Assembly (NCBI RefSeq): GCF_947179165.1
Contig: NC_077248.1
Coordinates: 10,227,256-10,291,255 of the forward strand
DNA length: 64,000 nt
Direction of reading: 5' to 3'
Origin: Solanum dulcamara
Taxonomy: Eukaryota > Streptophyta > Magnoliopsida > Solanales > Solanaceae
The notes beneath the pieces were generated by a model. It ran no database searches. It was not told the DNA's origin and saw only the letters and a list, made by a program, of their open reading frames with translations. The translations under genes and the position numbers were made by a program. This document shows, piece by piece, positions 22,591-34,100 of this stretch (positions are counted from its first letter, which is position 1; each line of letters begins with the position of its first letter).

Positions 22591-22970
22591 TAAGAAAATA
22601 CAACTTACTACAAAGAAAAAATAGAATAATAATTCAGTCACACAAGTCAAATTATCAAAACAATAACAGAGCAGCTGCAGCAAAATTAAAAGAGCAGCTG
22701 CAGCAAAATAAAAAAAATAATAAAGCAACCACTGTGAAAAAAAAACAGAACATATGCTTTATCTTCAAAAAAAGGCCAAACTGCTGAATAAAACTTGAAA
22801 AAAATAATTCTTCGCAGACAGCACAACAGTTGCGCAGAAATAGAAAAAGAAGAAGAGAAGAAGAGAAGAAAAGAAGATCGCAGCAGTTGAGAGCAGACGG
22901 CAGCACTGCTGAATGGAAATAAAAATAGAAATAGAAAGAGAAGAAGAGAAGAACAGAAGAAGAGAAGAAG

Positions 22971-23027
22971 TTGGACTGTCGAATTTGGACTGTCGAATTG
23001 AACTGTCGAAGTTGGACTGTCGAATTG
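22971..23027. repeat. Short tandem repeat, about four copies of TTGGACTGTCGAATT-type unit
   Basis: TTGGACTGTCGAATTTGGAC, then CGAATTGAACTGTCGAAGTT and GGACTGTCGAATTGAAG. Units are 13-15 bp. It lies in the 5' leader of the hAT transposase gene, next to a long GAA-rich purine tract (22845-22970). Confidence 0.8.
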
Positions 23028-23534
23028 AAGAAGAAGTCACACTGAAAGAGCAGGTTGGAACAATTAATGTAAGTTTTACAGTTTTTTTTAAAGAAAACCT
23101 AGCGTCGTTTTTTTCAAAAAAAGCGAGCTTTTTTCTCGCTTCTAGATGAAGCGTGCTTCTCGCTTCTCCCATGAAGCGCACGCTTTTCTGAAATCGCTTC
23201 GCTTCACGATGTTGAAGCGCTAGTGCCTCGCTTCACGCTTAAAGCGAGCGCTTCGGCGCTTTTTCACAACATTGGATTGAGAGATTAAGCATATTTTAAT
23301 AATATAATAATTGCACTATAAGAAATAATACACTGTATTAGAAATCGAACGACAAGAAACTGAAAGAGTAATTCTACGATTATTATAAACAATTAGTACA
23401 ACAACACACTACTGCCCATAACCTCATACCCTAGTTCGTACCCTCCACAATTAAAGATTAATTAAAAATCACAAAATGCTTATCAAGGCAACACGCTTAT
23501 CGTTATTATTATTAGAGTTAAATAGTCAAAAAAT

Positions 23535-23855
23535 GAGAAAATGACCAAAATGGTCCTTGATGTATAAAGTTTGAACAATTTTGGTCCTTCATATATACTA
23601 CCTTATTGAAATAGACCTTGAGGTATATAAAAAGATGATCATTTTAGTCCTTAACCCTAAAACTAACCATAAGAATTTTCTTGAAAATTCTGTTAAAGTT
23701 TAACCAAATTTTCAATTTTTATGGTTAGTTTTAGGGTTAGGACTAAAATGATCATCTTTTTATATACCTCAAGGAGTATTTCAATAAGGTAGTATATATG
23801 AAGGACTAAAATTGTTTAAACCCTATATATCAAGGACCATTTTGATCGTTTTCTC
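23535..23855. mobile_element. Mutator-like MITE, 321 bp, near-palindromic
   Basis: The two halves are inverted copies (GAGAAAATGACCAAAATGGTCC at the left; GGACCATTTTGATCGTTTTCTC at the right) with arms of about 130 bp. The flanks GTCAAAAAAT (23525-23534) and GTCAAAAAAC (23856-23865) give a 9-10 bp target duplication, as in Mutator-like elements. It has no coding capacity and could fold into one long hairpin. Confidence 0.85.
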
Positions 23856-23884
23856 GTCAAAAAACACTTAAAGTATTTCGATTT

Positions 23885-24115
23885 TTTGAATTTCATATGT
23901 AAACTATCAAGAGTGTGAGTTTCCTACTGAAATTATCACCAACTATTTATTAAAATATACTTCAATTATCGATTGTTTCATTTTTCTACCTAAAATATCA
24001 ATATCGTTCCGGTAGCTAAAAAAATAGAACAATTGATAATTGAAATGTATTTTGATAAATAGTTGGCGTACAAATAGGAAACTTGCATATCTAATCGTTT
24101 GTTTGTTATATTATC
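23885..24115. mobile_element. Candidate palindromic MITE
   Basis: AGTTTCCTACTGAAATTATCACCAACT...ATATACTTCAATTATC on the left recurs inverted around 24035-24095. Ends and target duplication are unresolved. Confidence 0.45.
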
Positions 24116-24389
24116 GAGAAAATACATCAAATCACCTTTGAACTTGATAGTCAAACTTACTTTAGCACTTAAGAAGGAAAGAAGAGAAATGACAGTAATA
24201 TAGAGAAAAAACCGAACCATGATTGCAACAGAAAAAATAATATAACAATGAATAGCAAGATACAAAGCAAATCATGAGTCACGGATAGTAAAACACATCA
24301 AAAAATAAGAAGCTACATAAATATTAAATAATACTACTAGTAAGGAGATATGTAGAGTTGACTTTACCATCCCTCCTAGATTGAGTGCG

Positions 24390-24960
24390 ACATTATTCAG
24401 CTATCTACCACCCTTCTATTCTAACCATTCACCTACATACTTTCTTATTAAGGGTAATGTCCTCTGTAAGGTGAAGTTGTGTCATAGTTTGTCCAATCAC
24501 CTTTTTAATTCTTCTTTAATTTACCTCTACCTCTCTTAACTCTTGCGTTATCTAACCCCTCACACTTTTTTACTAGCGCAATCACATACCTTCTCTTCAC
24601 ATATCCGAATCATCTCGGTCTCACTTTCTCCTTTTGTCTGCTATGAAAGTCATTGCCACCTTATCTCATATTACTTCATTCCTAATTAGATCTTTCCTAT
24701 TATACTCACACATCCATCTAATCATTGTTATCTATGCTATATTGATCTTATAGACATGGACGTACTTGACTGACTAACACTTTTCTCCATACACCAAAGT
24801 TAATCTAATCATCACTTTGATAGAACTTATTCTTAAGTTTGACGATACATTTTTATCTCACATTATTTTAAAAGTGAATCTCCATTTTACTCACCCTGCA
24901 TCAATACAATGTGTGACATTTTGAATTATAGATATACAACAAGTTTATGTCTCAACGGTT
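24390..24960 (-). mobile_element. Highly diverged RTE-type LINE fragment
   Basis: The minus strand keeps family landmarks in the usual order: a CATTGTATTGATGCAGGG block near 24910-24890, CTTAAGAATAAGTTC near 24840, a GGATGTGTGAGTATAATAGG block near 24720-24700, and a TTACACAGAGGACATTACC-like block near 24465. It is 5' truncated and more decayed than the copies at 6262 and 9503. Confidence 0.6.
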
Positions 24961-25228
24961 TCTTAATGACCATTACCTGGATAATGTTGTCATAACTCAA
25001 TTTTCTTAGGTTGCGAGCACGCCTACATCTTAATTCTCTAGGTGAATCAATTCATACTAAATTATTTAATATAATTAAAAAATGGTGATGGAGAATTCAA
25101 TTCAATCAAAATATAGCCAAATTATCAAAAGTGCAAAAAATACATTTAAATAAAATAAGAATTGAAGATTTTGACACAAGCTCTATTGAATACAGTTAAC
25201 ATGCTAGAAATGACTCTGAATCTAAAAG

Positions 25229-25232
25229 AAAA

Positions 25233-25267
<35 letters not shown>

Positions 25268-25268
25268 A
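25229..25268. repeat. (AAAT)n microsatellite
   Basis: About ten consecutive AAAT units. Confidence 0.92.
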
Positions 25269-25560
25269 AATAAAAGAAGGTCTACGATATTGTAGATAGT
25301 TAAGCATCTCATTTTAAAATCTCCTTTTAACTTTCTAAATATGATCACGATCTACATTAACATTGAAATATAGACACAAAAATGCAGCAAGTATATTATG
25401 AGCACAAAATCAACATACACTCAACAAGTATTATTATTTGATCCTAGTAAGATAGTAACAAGGAGTAACCTTAGAAATACTTGCTTCAACTTGAAGAGTT
25501 CATTTAATTTCATAGAGGAATAAAAATACAAGATAAATCCAAATGAACATCAATCATGCC

Positions 25561-25582
25561 CATATATATATATATATATATA
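25561..25582. repeat. (TA)n microsatellite
   Basis: About eleven TA units. Confidence 0.9.
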
Positions 25583-25589
25583 ACATATA

Positions 25590-28085
25590 CAAATGATATG
25601 CACATATAAGACAATGCATATACTATTAATTTTCTGTCACTCGTATTTTATTACCAGTGATTTTTATAGTATGCACATATTATATGGGTGATTAGGTAAA
25701 CCATGACTAATGAACTTTAGGACTTAAGTCAAATTCTTAAAGAGAAAATACATCAATTTTTTTTATCTTTATAGTAAAATTTAATTTAGGTATGCAATTT
25801 TATGAATATTCTTTTATGCCCCTTTTCAATTATTTGAGTTCAATTTAATTACCCATAAAGGATGACATGTCCAATAAATTGTCATCAACTTTTTCTAAGC
25901 GCGTGAAGCGAAAAGAAATTCAAAAATTGCTTTAAATTAAACACATGTTATTTTTCAATTGGATGACATGCATTAATTATTTAGGCTTAAGTCATAGATA
26001 GCTCCTTAAAGTTGTTTGCATATATCGTTTAGACATCTCAACTATGTCTTGTACCTATCAAACACCTCAAGCACTTAAAATTGATATTTATTTGACATTT
26101 TCTTAACAATCAGCTAAAAATATGAAATGTGTGTAATACACTGATGGTGACATGGCAAAGTAATGAATTAAATGATGGCATATGGTATTTGAGTTCAAAA
26201 ATTTGTTTTAAAAAGTTAAATTCAAAAAAATATATATTATTTTAAATTAGTAAATAATTAAAGAAAATATTTCAGCTATAAAAAATATAAAAAAATTATT
26301 TCTAAAAAAGCCACCTAACCACTCAAAACCCTCATTCTCCCTCTACAATGAGATCCCAGGGCAAACCCCCAACGTCAACCCTCCCTCCCCCTGAGTCTAT
26401 TTTTCCACCTTTTCCATGTCATTTTTGATACAAGGAAGATGAATAAAAAGATTAATGAATTTGCATTAATATCATCGGGAAAAATGGAGTTACGATAGGA
26501 TTTCTTTTTGAGTTTCATAGCTGATTCTTATGTTTATTTTTGGTTAAAGAACTCCTCGTTTCTTTTTAACTACCAACTTTAACTAATTGATGTGATTCTT
26601 TATTGTTGGATTACATTGATATGAGTTTATGTTGGAATTGAATCTTGCCGAAAAAAGTGAAATTTCACCGGAAAAATTATAGTACTTAAATTTGATTTTT
26701 CTTTTATTTGGAGAGATAACAAAAGCATTGTGTTTTAAGTTTAAAACTATAACTGATAGACTTTACAGTTGTTGTATGGTGGCGGCGATGAAGACAAATT
26801 AATGATTTTCAAAAAGTCATTAATGCATAAATGATAAATGCAGAAGTTATCAACTATGAAGCAGTAGTTTGTCTTTAAAACAAGTGACCTGAAGCCTGTA
26901 ATAAGTCATATGCTAATTATTGAAGACAGTAATTGTTATACCCCATTTTAATTCGAGGTCGAACGGTGTACAATATATTGGTGATTTCTAAAATATTTAA
27001 TTTAAAGAGTCACTACCTAATTATTTTAAAGGTAAATTAGGATACCTAAATAATTAACTAATTTAATGCTAAAGTTAACTCAAAATAATGGTCTACTTAA
27101 CTTATATGATTCTAGGTAAGAGTTCTAGTTATCCTAAAGGGAAGGGATTAAACATTCTTTAAGATTCGTTAAAAATAATTACCGGTTAAACTTAGGTTAA
27201 TTATTTTTTAAAGAAAGAAAATGGGTGTTAAATAATTATGTCGAGCAAGTAAATTAGAAAAAAATATATTTTAATCTGTTGAAAACTCTTTTACACTTTT
27301 GAAGTAAAATAATAGATTTTAAAAAAATGGGGACATTTGACATAAATAAGAAGTTAGACCCATTTGCTTTTAGGAAATTTATTTTTTATTTCAAAAGAAA
27401 CAATAAAGTAGCAGTGAAGTATTTTTAAAAGAAAAATTGAACCAAGATTTCAAGTTTTATCTTAGACATTGATTGAATTTTATAAAATATCTCAAATGTT
27501 TATCACGTGAAAGGGTTAAAAATGTTCTTTAAGAAGATTATTTCAAACTCCATTCAAATTGTTCGCAGGTCAAGCTAAACGCAATTAAACTTATAAAACG
27601 GCTTTAAAAGAAACTAGAATAGTCTTGAAAAATATTTGCCGAAATAATACTAATTACCCACTCTAAAGGTCAAATGTCTGACAATAAGCTAAAAGAACGT
27701 AAAAGCAAACAATCACATGAAAAAAAAAACGATTAATTAACCATAGAGTGAGCTAAAAATGATGAGATCATTCTTTCTTCTCCCTTATTTTTTATTGCTT
27801 CAATTCGGATGCTTTTCAAGAAGGGGTGAACTAAATGAGGAGATAAACGCGATTCCAAATATAGTAGCGATATCAAGTCTCAAGGGAGACTTCGAGGGGC
27901 AGTGGGAGTCTTTATAGAAGACTCCATTTTACTTTGAAGGTGTACATGTGCAAAAATAAGATAAGAAAACAATCAGTTGGATGATTTATAGGCTAAATAT
28001 ACTCAAGCTAAGATTAAATATATCTATTGAATATGGATCATATAAGCATGAGAGCTCAAATAATTTTTATATAATCAAATAAAAT
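25590..28085. other. AT-rich intergenic stretch with repeat-like pieces
   Basis: No supported gene. 25985-26215 has the wording of a Mutator-like terminal repeat (GACATCTCAACTATGTC, TATCAAACACCTCAAGCAC) without a visible partner. From 26934 the sequence TGTTATACCCCATTTTAATT resembles the start of a Solanaceae LTR, preceded by GTAAT, but I could not find the matching end. The rest is unassigned. Confidence 0.35.
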
Positions 28086-28089
28086 GATG

Positions 28090-29516
28090 CAACAAGTGTT
28101 TTTCTTCCAACTCCTTTCAGATGTTGTCGTTCTCCTAAAGGGTGAATTACTCTAGAGACTTGAACTTGTTGTCGAACTTGTTCAAGCGCTTGCCAATATC
28201 TCTACAGCCTGTCGGGCAGCATCCACCCATGCGATCCACTACATGCTGGGCGTAACGTTCACGGGCTCCTCACCTCGCTCGTCGTCACTTACCTTAGTGG
28301 CTGAGGGTGAGTATGATGTTAGGGCCTCGCTTGGTGTAGGCTCGAGCGGCACCTCCTCATTTCTTTTAGAGTTTTTCTTTTCCTTGCGGTGCTTCTTTCC
28401 AACATCTTGTTTGACGTTGGTGGGGGTTAGTGCTGTACAGGGCAAACCGATAAACCGCACCAAACCGACAAACAAAACCAAATCGGAAAAAAAACCCGAC
28501 TAGTGGTTTGGTTTGACTTGGTTTGGTGTTTGGAAAAAAAAACCCGACCATTATAGGGTTGATTTGGTTTTAACTAAAAAAAGTCAAACCGAACCCAAAC
28601 CAACCCGATTATAGATATACTACTTTTAAATTATGTTATACATAAAAATATTTATTAAAATGTAATTTATAAATATTTTTTAAAATTTTTTCATAATTTT
28701 TGTTTTCTTTCTTACATTTAGATTTGGATTTGAGAAGCTCATCTAAATAATATACAAAAAAGCTCATCTTATAAAGTTATATTATAAAGTTAAAATTTCA
28801 AACAGTGTTTTGCCTCCATCTTATATGTTGATATTTTGTACTAGAACTCTTTTTAAGAAGTACTGCTCTGTGCTTTTTATTAGATACTATGAAAAATCCA
28901 AGAAACTCGAAAAATCTGAAAAAACCAAAAAACCCGGAAAAACCCGAGAAAAATTGATATCGAAAAACCCGACTTTTATTGGTTTGGTTTATAAATTTAA
29001 TAACCCGACACAAATGGTTTGGTTTGGTTTGTAAAAAATCAGAACCAACCCGATCCATGTACACCCCTAGTGGGGGTAGCGGCGTTGATGTCCCCCTCAC
29101 TTGTCATTTCCCTTAATAGAACCTTGCTCTGATACCACGTTGTCACAGACTTAGACTTCAACTAAAACTTTCGTGTGGCACTTGACAACTTACTCACGAA
29201 TCTTTCACGATCTTGCAAGCTCAAGTAAGCCTTTAAGACTAGATCGCTAATGGAACGCTAGATTGTAAGAAATATAGGAGAGCTTTTATGAAGAAGGCTT
29301 TGTATTATTTGATAGAATGCTTGATTTTTGGATGGTTTGTTGTTCTTCAATATTTACAAAGAAGTTCCTACTCTAGAATTCTCTACACACTCTAGAAAAT
29401 TCTATGTGTTCCAAGATTTCTCTACAATATTCTACAAGAATCTAGAGTCTTCTACAAATCTCTCCAAGACTCTAGGTTCTTTTTCCTTCTTGAAGATCAA
29501 GTGACGCGTCATAACA
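28090..29516 (-). mobile_element. 5' end of an LTR retrotransposon: LTR, primer-binding site and gag start
   Basis: Minus orientation. The LTR is 29516-29141 (376 bp; TGTTATGACGCG at the start, GTCTGTGACA at the end). Next come ACG and a primer-binding site, TGGTATCAGAGC (29137-29126), complementary to initiator tRNA-Met. Gag begins at ATG 29107 (MTSEGDINAATP) and, after a MITE insertion, continues with NVKQDVGKKHRKEKKN and a charged low-complexity segment. A stop is met near 28239. Similarity fades near 28090, so the element is truncated. Copia or gypsy is not decided. The LTR lies about 730 bp upstream of the first dioxygenase gene. Confidence 0.75.
28428..29069. mobile_element. hAT-type non-autonomous element, 642 bp, with perfect 8 bp target duplication
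   Basis: The ends TAGTGCTGTACA and TGTACACCCCTA are inverted copies. The flanks GTGGGGGT (28420-28427 and 29070-29077) are identical. The interior is filled with GGTTTGGTTT/AAACCAAACC motifs. It splits the gag of the surrounding LTR element, so it is younger than that element. ORFs here are composition artefacts. Confidence 0.88.
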
Positions 29517-29682
29517 CTTAGCTTCTGGTGCTTTTCTTTCGCCTGAGTGATTAAATGATTCTGTTGGACATTTTATGAATGATGATGACTTTATCTCCCA
29601 CAAATTCCACCAATAGAGTTCCAGGACATTACAAATTAGCTTCGTAAAAAATATGGTTTTTAAAGTCTGATATTTTTCATCA

Positions 29683-29916
29683 TAGGTGAAGCTAATATAC
29701 TTATGCTCTCATCTAAGAACTGCTGCAGATCAAAAGCCTGATTTGATTGATGTCGATTTTGCCCCACATTGGATAGCTGAGTTTGTTGAAACTTATTCAA
29801 GAGCTTCAGAGACACCCGCGTCTAATTATTTTGATTTTCCATCAATTTTGACTTATATGAAAGCATTAGAGCCTATCTTTAATGAAAAAATACACTTATC
29901 TGGGGATTTTATTTAG
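29683..29916 (+). pseudogene. Exon-like fragment of an unidentified protein
   Basis: An ORF preceded by a splice-acceptor-like TTTTTCATCATAG reads VKLIYLCSHLRTAADQKPDL and continues through DFAPHWIAEFVETYSRAS to a stop after SGDF. Codon use and amino-acid composition look like real protein rather than repeat. I do not recognise the family. No upstream exon or downstream continuation was found, so a captured gene fragment or a relic of a lost gene is most likely. A real short gene cannot be excluded. Confidence 0.45.
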
Positions 29917-30241
29917 TGCCACACCCTACCACAGATTGATACCACTTTATATCAATTTAGGGTTATTAGGACCCGTTAAACTTAAAGTATGTAATTAGAA
30001 GGAAAAAACAAAAGTTTGACTGGGTTCATATAAAAATAAGGGAACAGAGAAAGTAGTGCAGTATTCTATTAAATTAATTTGATTTTATGACCAATTGGCT
30101 GTATTCTCATTTCTCCAGCTACTGCTATATGTCCAAGTCCAACCACCCTATCTCCTTCATGTGATTTTTCTTGGGAATTGCATCAAACAAAGCAAACAAC
30201 AAGATCTGCAAGAAGCCTAGATTTGCTTCTTACAGAAAACC

Positions 30242-32207
30242 ATGGCTGAAACTCAAGAAACAGTTTTCAAGTCAGTACAAGAACTAGCAAATAGCAATCA
30301 AGTTCCAGAAAAATATATTCATACACAAGGGTTAATCAATACCTCTTCTCCCCTACTGGATGTGCCACACGTTGACCTTAGCCTTCTCATATCACCAACA
30401 TCCCCAGCTAAACAGCAAGAGCTCAACAAACTTCAATCAGGCTTCAAGTTTTGTGGCTGCATCCAGGTTTGATTTTTATAATCTTGAAAATGGTCTCTTT
30501 TTTTTACTTGGCTTGTGATTGACAGAAAGAAAAGTAGAAAAACTTCAGAGGATCCAAATTGTATGCTAAAAATCTTAAATGTTGAATCCACCCCAGCTAA
30601 GAATAGAGAAAGAAAAAGGGCATCACAAGGGGATGATAGTAAAGTAGTAGTAAAAGAAAATAATATGAACACAAATCTATATGCTCTTTGCACTCTTGGT
30701 TGCAGTATCCGTTTAATATATGAATTATGATGTTGGAAATTCAGGTCATAAATCACGGTCTAGCAGATTCATTTCTTGACAAAGTGCATGAAATTAGCAA
30801 ACAGTTCTTTGCTCTTCCAGCTGAAGAGAAGCTTAAATATGCCAGAACAGTTGATGACATTTATGGATACGGAAACGATTCAGTTCTTTCAGATAAGCAA
30901 AAGCTTGATTGGACTGACAGATTGTATCTAAATGTGTTCCCTGAAGATATAAGAAACCTCCAACTGTGGCCCCAAAAACCTGAATGTTTTAGGTACATCT
31001 TCTCTGTTTTTACTACAAAATGAACAAGTGAAGACGCACAGGGCTAACAAATTACTACTTGTTGGCAGGGAAGTTTTTGAAGAATATATCAAGAATATGA
31101 AGTTGTTGAGTGAGTCCCTCCTTAAGGCCATGGCAGCATCATTGAACATGGAGGAGAACTGCTTTCTGGACCCCTGTAGAGAACCCGGAGAGATGGTTGC
31201 AAGATTCAACTTCTATCCTCCGTGTCCAAGGCCTGAGGTTGTACTCGGAATCAAACCACATGCTGATGCATCGGCCATTACCATCCTGTTGCAAGACAAA
31301 GAAGTTGAAGGGCTTCAGGTTCTCAAAGATGATCAGTGGTTCAGAGTGCCTGTTGTCCCATATGGTCTCCTCGTTAATGTTGGAGATCAAGTTGAGGTAA
31401 GAAAAAGTATACTAAATCATGCCGAAGGGCATCAAATGTGTTGGGTTTATTTTAAGTGATTCAATATTTAATGCGTCTTTTGGTTAGAAGCGATTCTTTT
31501 ATGAAAAGATGCATCCAACCTTTTTTAGGACACATCTGAAAAGATGTATCCAGTTGTTATAAGGATACATCTCTTGAGGGAAAGGTGTGATTTCAACATT
31601 ATTTGGCTCTTTATGATTTCAACTCCTTCAAACGCCCTTTGTCCTTCATGAGTTCCCGGGAGCTTCTATTTGAGTGTCTATTAGATGATTTCCTGAGTGA
31701 TTCGTTGTGTTTTAGGAGTAGGACATCACTTTGCTATTTGCACTCAGGTAGCAAGGGAAATCTAATCTGAAATCAGCCTTCCATAGCGTGCCTCGAAACA
31801 ATTTTTCTTATTCAAAACTCTCTTCTTTTATCATTAATTGTTGTGACTTGAACTGGTTGTTGATTAAATGTTCCTCTTTAGCGTTGCCATCTCGAATATT
31901 TTCCAACAAAATGTTGTACAACATGTAAAGTTCTCAGAATTGTTGTTCCTTGCAGATAATGAGCAATGGTATCTTTAAGAGCCCTGTGCACAGGGTGGTA
32001 ACAAATGCAGAACGAGAAAGAAACACCCTTGCTGTTTTCATTATGCCAGATGTAAATGTTGGGATTGGACCAGTGGAGAAGCTTATCAATGAGGAAAGGC
32101 CAAGAGCGTACAAGGACGTTAAGAATTATGTTGAACTCTTCTTCCAAAGCTATCAGCATGGGAAAAGACCAATAGAAACAGCAATGGTATGCCAAGAACA
32201 ACATTAG
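30242..32207 (+). CDS. 2-oxoglutarate/Fe(II)-dependent dioxygenase, SRG1-like (copy 1, intact)
   Basis: Four exons: 30242-30466, 30745-30992, 31069-31396 and 31956-32207 (225, 248, 328 and 252 nt), coding 350 aa. All introns are GT..AG and the phases match. Family knowledge: soluble plant oxygenases of the DOXC class (SRG1, codeine O-demethylase and norcoclaurine synthase-like), which hydroxylate or demethylate specialised metabolites using 2-oxoglutarate and O2. Seen: the N-terminal DIOX_N region begins at PHVDLSLL; the Fe ligands are His222 and Asp224 (PHADAS) and His279 (PVHRVV); the 2-oxoglutarate site is Arg289-Asn-Thr291, where most relatives have RxS. NFYPPCPRPEVVLGIKPHAD is typical of the family. 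The C-terminus ends VCQEQH after RPIETAM. The substrate cannot be told. A second copy lies 7.5 kb downstream in the same orientation. Confidence 0.92.
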
Positions 32208-34100
32208 CTGCTAACAAAAAGCTCCCTTTCTTACTTTCCATCCAACCCCTGCTGACAGTATGTTTTTCCTTTTTTTCTCTATTTGTATTTTTACTAGTCG
32301 TGGTTGCCTTTACTGTACACGAGTCCAACACTGAGATCTGCACATGCTTTGAGAAATGCAAGATCTTGAATAGGAGAAAGACAATAGTTTGATCTAGAAC
32401 CTATTGTTATTCATTTACGAAATATACCAATTTCATAATATTTACCAAACAGGATGAACTGAAAGTTGCTTTGCAAAAGAACAGAATACTTCTCTAACTA
32501 GAAGAAGGAAGAAATAATAACTGCTAACACAACATACATGAACGGTCCATTGCACCCTTAACATGTACACTCAGTCTTTATCACTCATTAGTCATGACCA
32601 TTTTTTCAGCCCCAACTTACCTTTAGGCCATAACCAATATCATAAAGATCCATTTATCATCTCGCGTATATCTTGATCTAAACAACTTTCAGATTTTAAG
32701 AGTTCTCATGAAGATTTCATTTTAGAAGCCAGTATGATAGAAAAAATTGCTACTAATAAATATGCCTCTTGAAGATGACATCTATCAAATGATACCTGTG
32801 CAAGGGACTTCTGAGCATTAACATCAATAGCTGCTATAGTGGCAAGGCCTTTCAAGATTATAGCTTTCTTTTCCTACGTGTGGATGTCAGAGCTTGATAG
32901 TGAGCATAACGAGGCCCGAAGAACTCAACTAAGACAATACCATTGAAATTTACCACCTGAATGCATTAAAAGCTGAAGATTATTCAAGATAATTTAAATA
33001 AACTACTTGTGAATGCAAATGCATGATGAGAGCATCAATCACAGTAGAATGTGATGATAAGACAGTCAGACACTCCAAAAATGTTGAACAACTTGCAATC
33101 TAAGAATAGTTCAAACATTTCAACTATGCTCCCAAAGTGCAGTTAAATAACCAAAAAACAGAATGAACAAATTTCTAGTGATATTGATCTCTTTTATGAC
33201 AAGGATCGAACCCTGCTATGTACCCTTACTTGCAATTTCTTTAATCATCATAAGTCCATTTTTATCATTTCTCAAAAAAATAGTTGCACATTTTTTTGAT
33301 AAAATAATTGCATGTAGCTAGGGATCAAACAAGCAGTCTCATATGAGGTAAAGTCAAAAGTAAATCAGTCGGCTAAACCTACTTTGGTGGTTGTTTTTAG
33401 GAAAAACCATCACTCTATTAAACAGTTGAATTTGTACATGAGGGTTTAAGGCTAGTGAGTTAAGGCCGATCAAGTCCATTCCAAGGTGGTCTTCCAAACA
33501 AAAGGAAAGGGAGAATACAAATGGGGGAGGTTCTGAGACCTCTTTCATGGAAGATGCTCAAAATAGCAAAAACTAGAAAATGACTAAAACTTCTAGGGAT
33601 TTTCTGGTATCTTGTTTCTGATGCCTTGTATTTTTTTGATCATCTTCTATTCTCCCGCAAAGCTTCCTTTTATAGGCCTAAAACCCGAACCGTAACCTCA
33701 ATGTGAAACGACGGCATACTTGGGTACTGAAACGCTATCTTGTATCTCATATCTAGGCTCTAACGTTTCGCTTGAAATTGATTGAAGCATATGTGCATGC
33801 GACTCGAGATTGATTGTTGATAGCTATCTTTTGGTCAGGTTTTCCGGGGTTGGTTCCTCTCTTTCGAGGGTTGATCGTTTGGGCAGATGTTCAAGGCTTC
33901 CCATTACATACCAGGGAGATCCTTCTCCATTATTCAGCGAATTAATATTAAAAAAAAAGAAATTAATTAATGAAATTGATAAATAAATTTTGTCTAAAAT
34001 ATTATCAATCAATCATCTGTTGATGTCGAAGATGAAGCAACGATGATGCGAGGACATCCTCTATTTAACCTTTTAAGAGCTAAATGAAGTGTTTACTAAT
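32208..34100. other. 3' flank of dioxygenase copy 1 (duplicated unit to about 33210) and unassigned sequence
   Basis: 32208-33210 matches the flank of copy 2 at 43056-44665, apart from insertions in the latter, so it is part of the duplicated unit and not an independent gene. From 33300 to 34000 the sequence is moderately GC-rich but has no recognisable ORF or repeat family. Confidence 0.55.

Larger units (their letters stand above)
19801..23274 (-). mobile_element. hAT-superfamily DNA transposon, 3474 bp, with perfect 8 bp target duplication
   Basis: The left end CACTGTTTTGAGAAGCG and the right end CGCTTTTTCACAACATTG are imperfect terminal inverted repeats. Both flanks read GATTGAGA (19793-19800 and 23275-23282), a perfect 8 bp target duplication. 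Both subterminal regions are loaded with GAAGCG/CGCTTC motifs, expected transposase binding sites. Inside is a minus-strand transposase with introns. The element sits 294 bp from the start codon of the ataxin-3 gene, in the same orientation. Confidence 0.92.

Noticed and set aside
22655..23181. Phe/Leu/Ser-rich ORFs on the minus strand at the hAT right end
   Set aside because: They come from the purine-rich GAA tract and short tandem repeats in the leader of the transposase gene.
26934..28085. A solo LTR beginning TGTTATACCCC
   Set aside because: No matching CA end with a GTAAT repeat was found, so it is only mentioned in the intergenic entry.
28366..29100. ORFs rich in Phe/Gly/Lys on both strands
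   Set aside because: Composition artefacts of GGTTTGGTTT-type repeats in the 642 bp hAT element.
31878..32361. Minus-strand ORFs over dioxygenase exon 4 and its flank
   Set aside because: Antisense to a confidently assigned exon; no domain.
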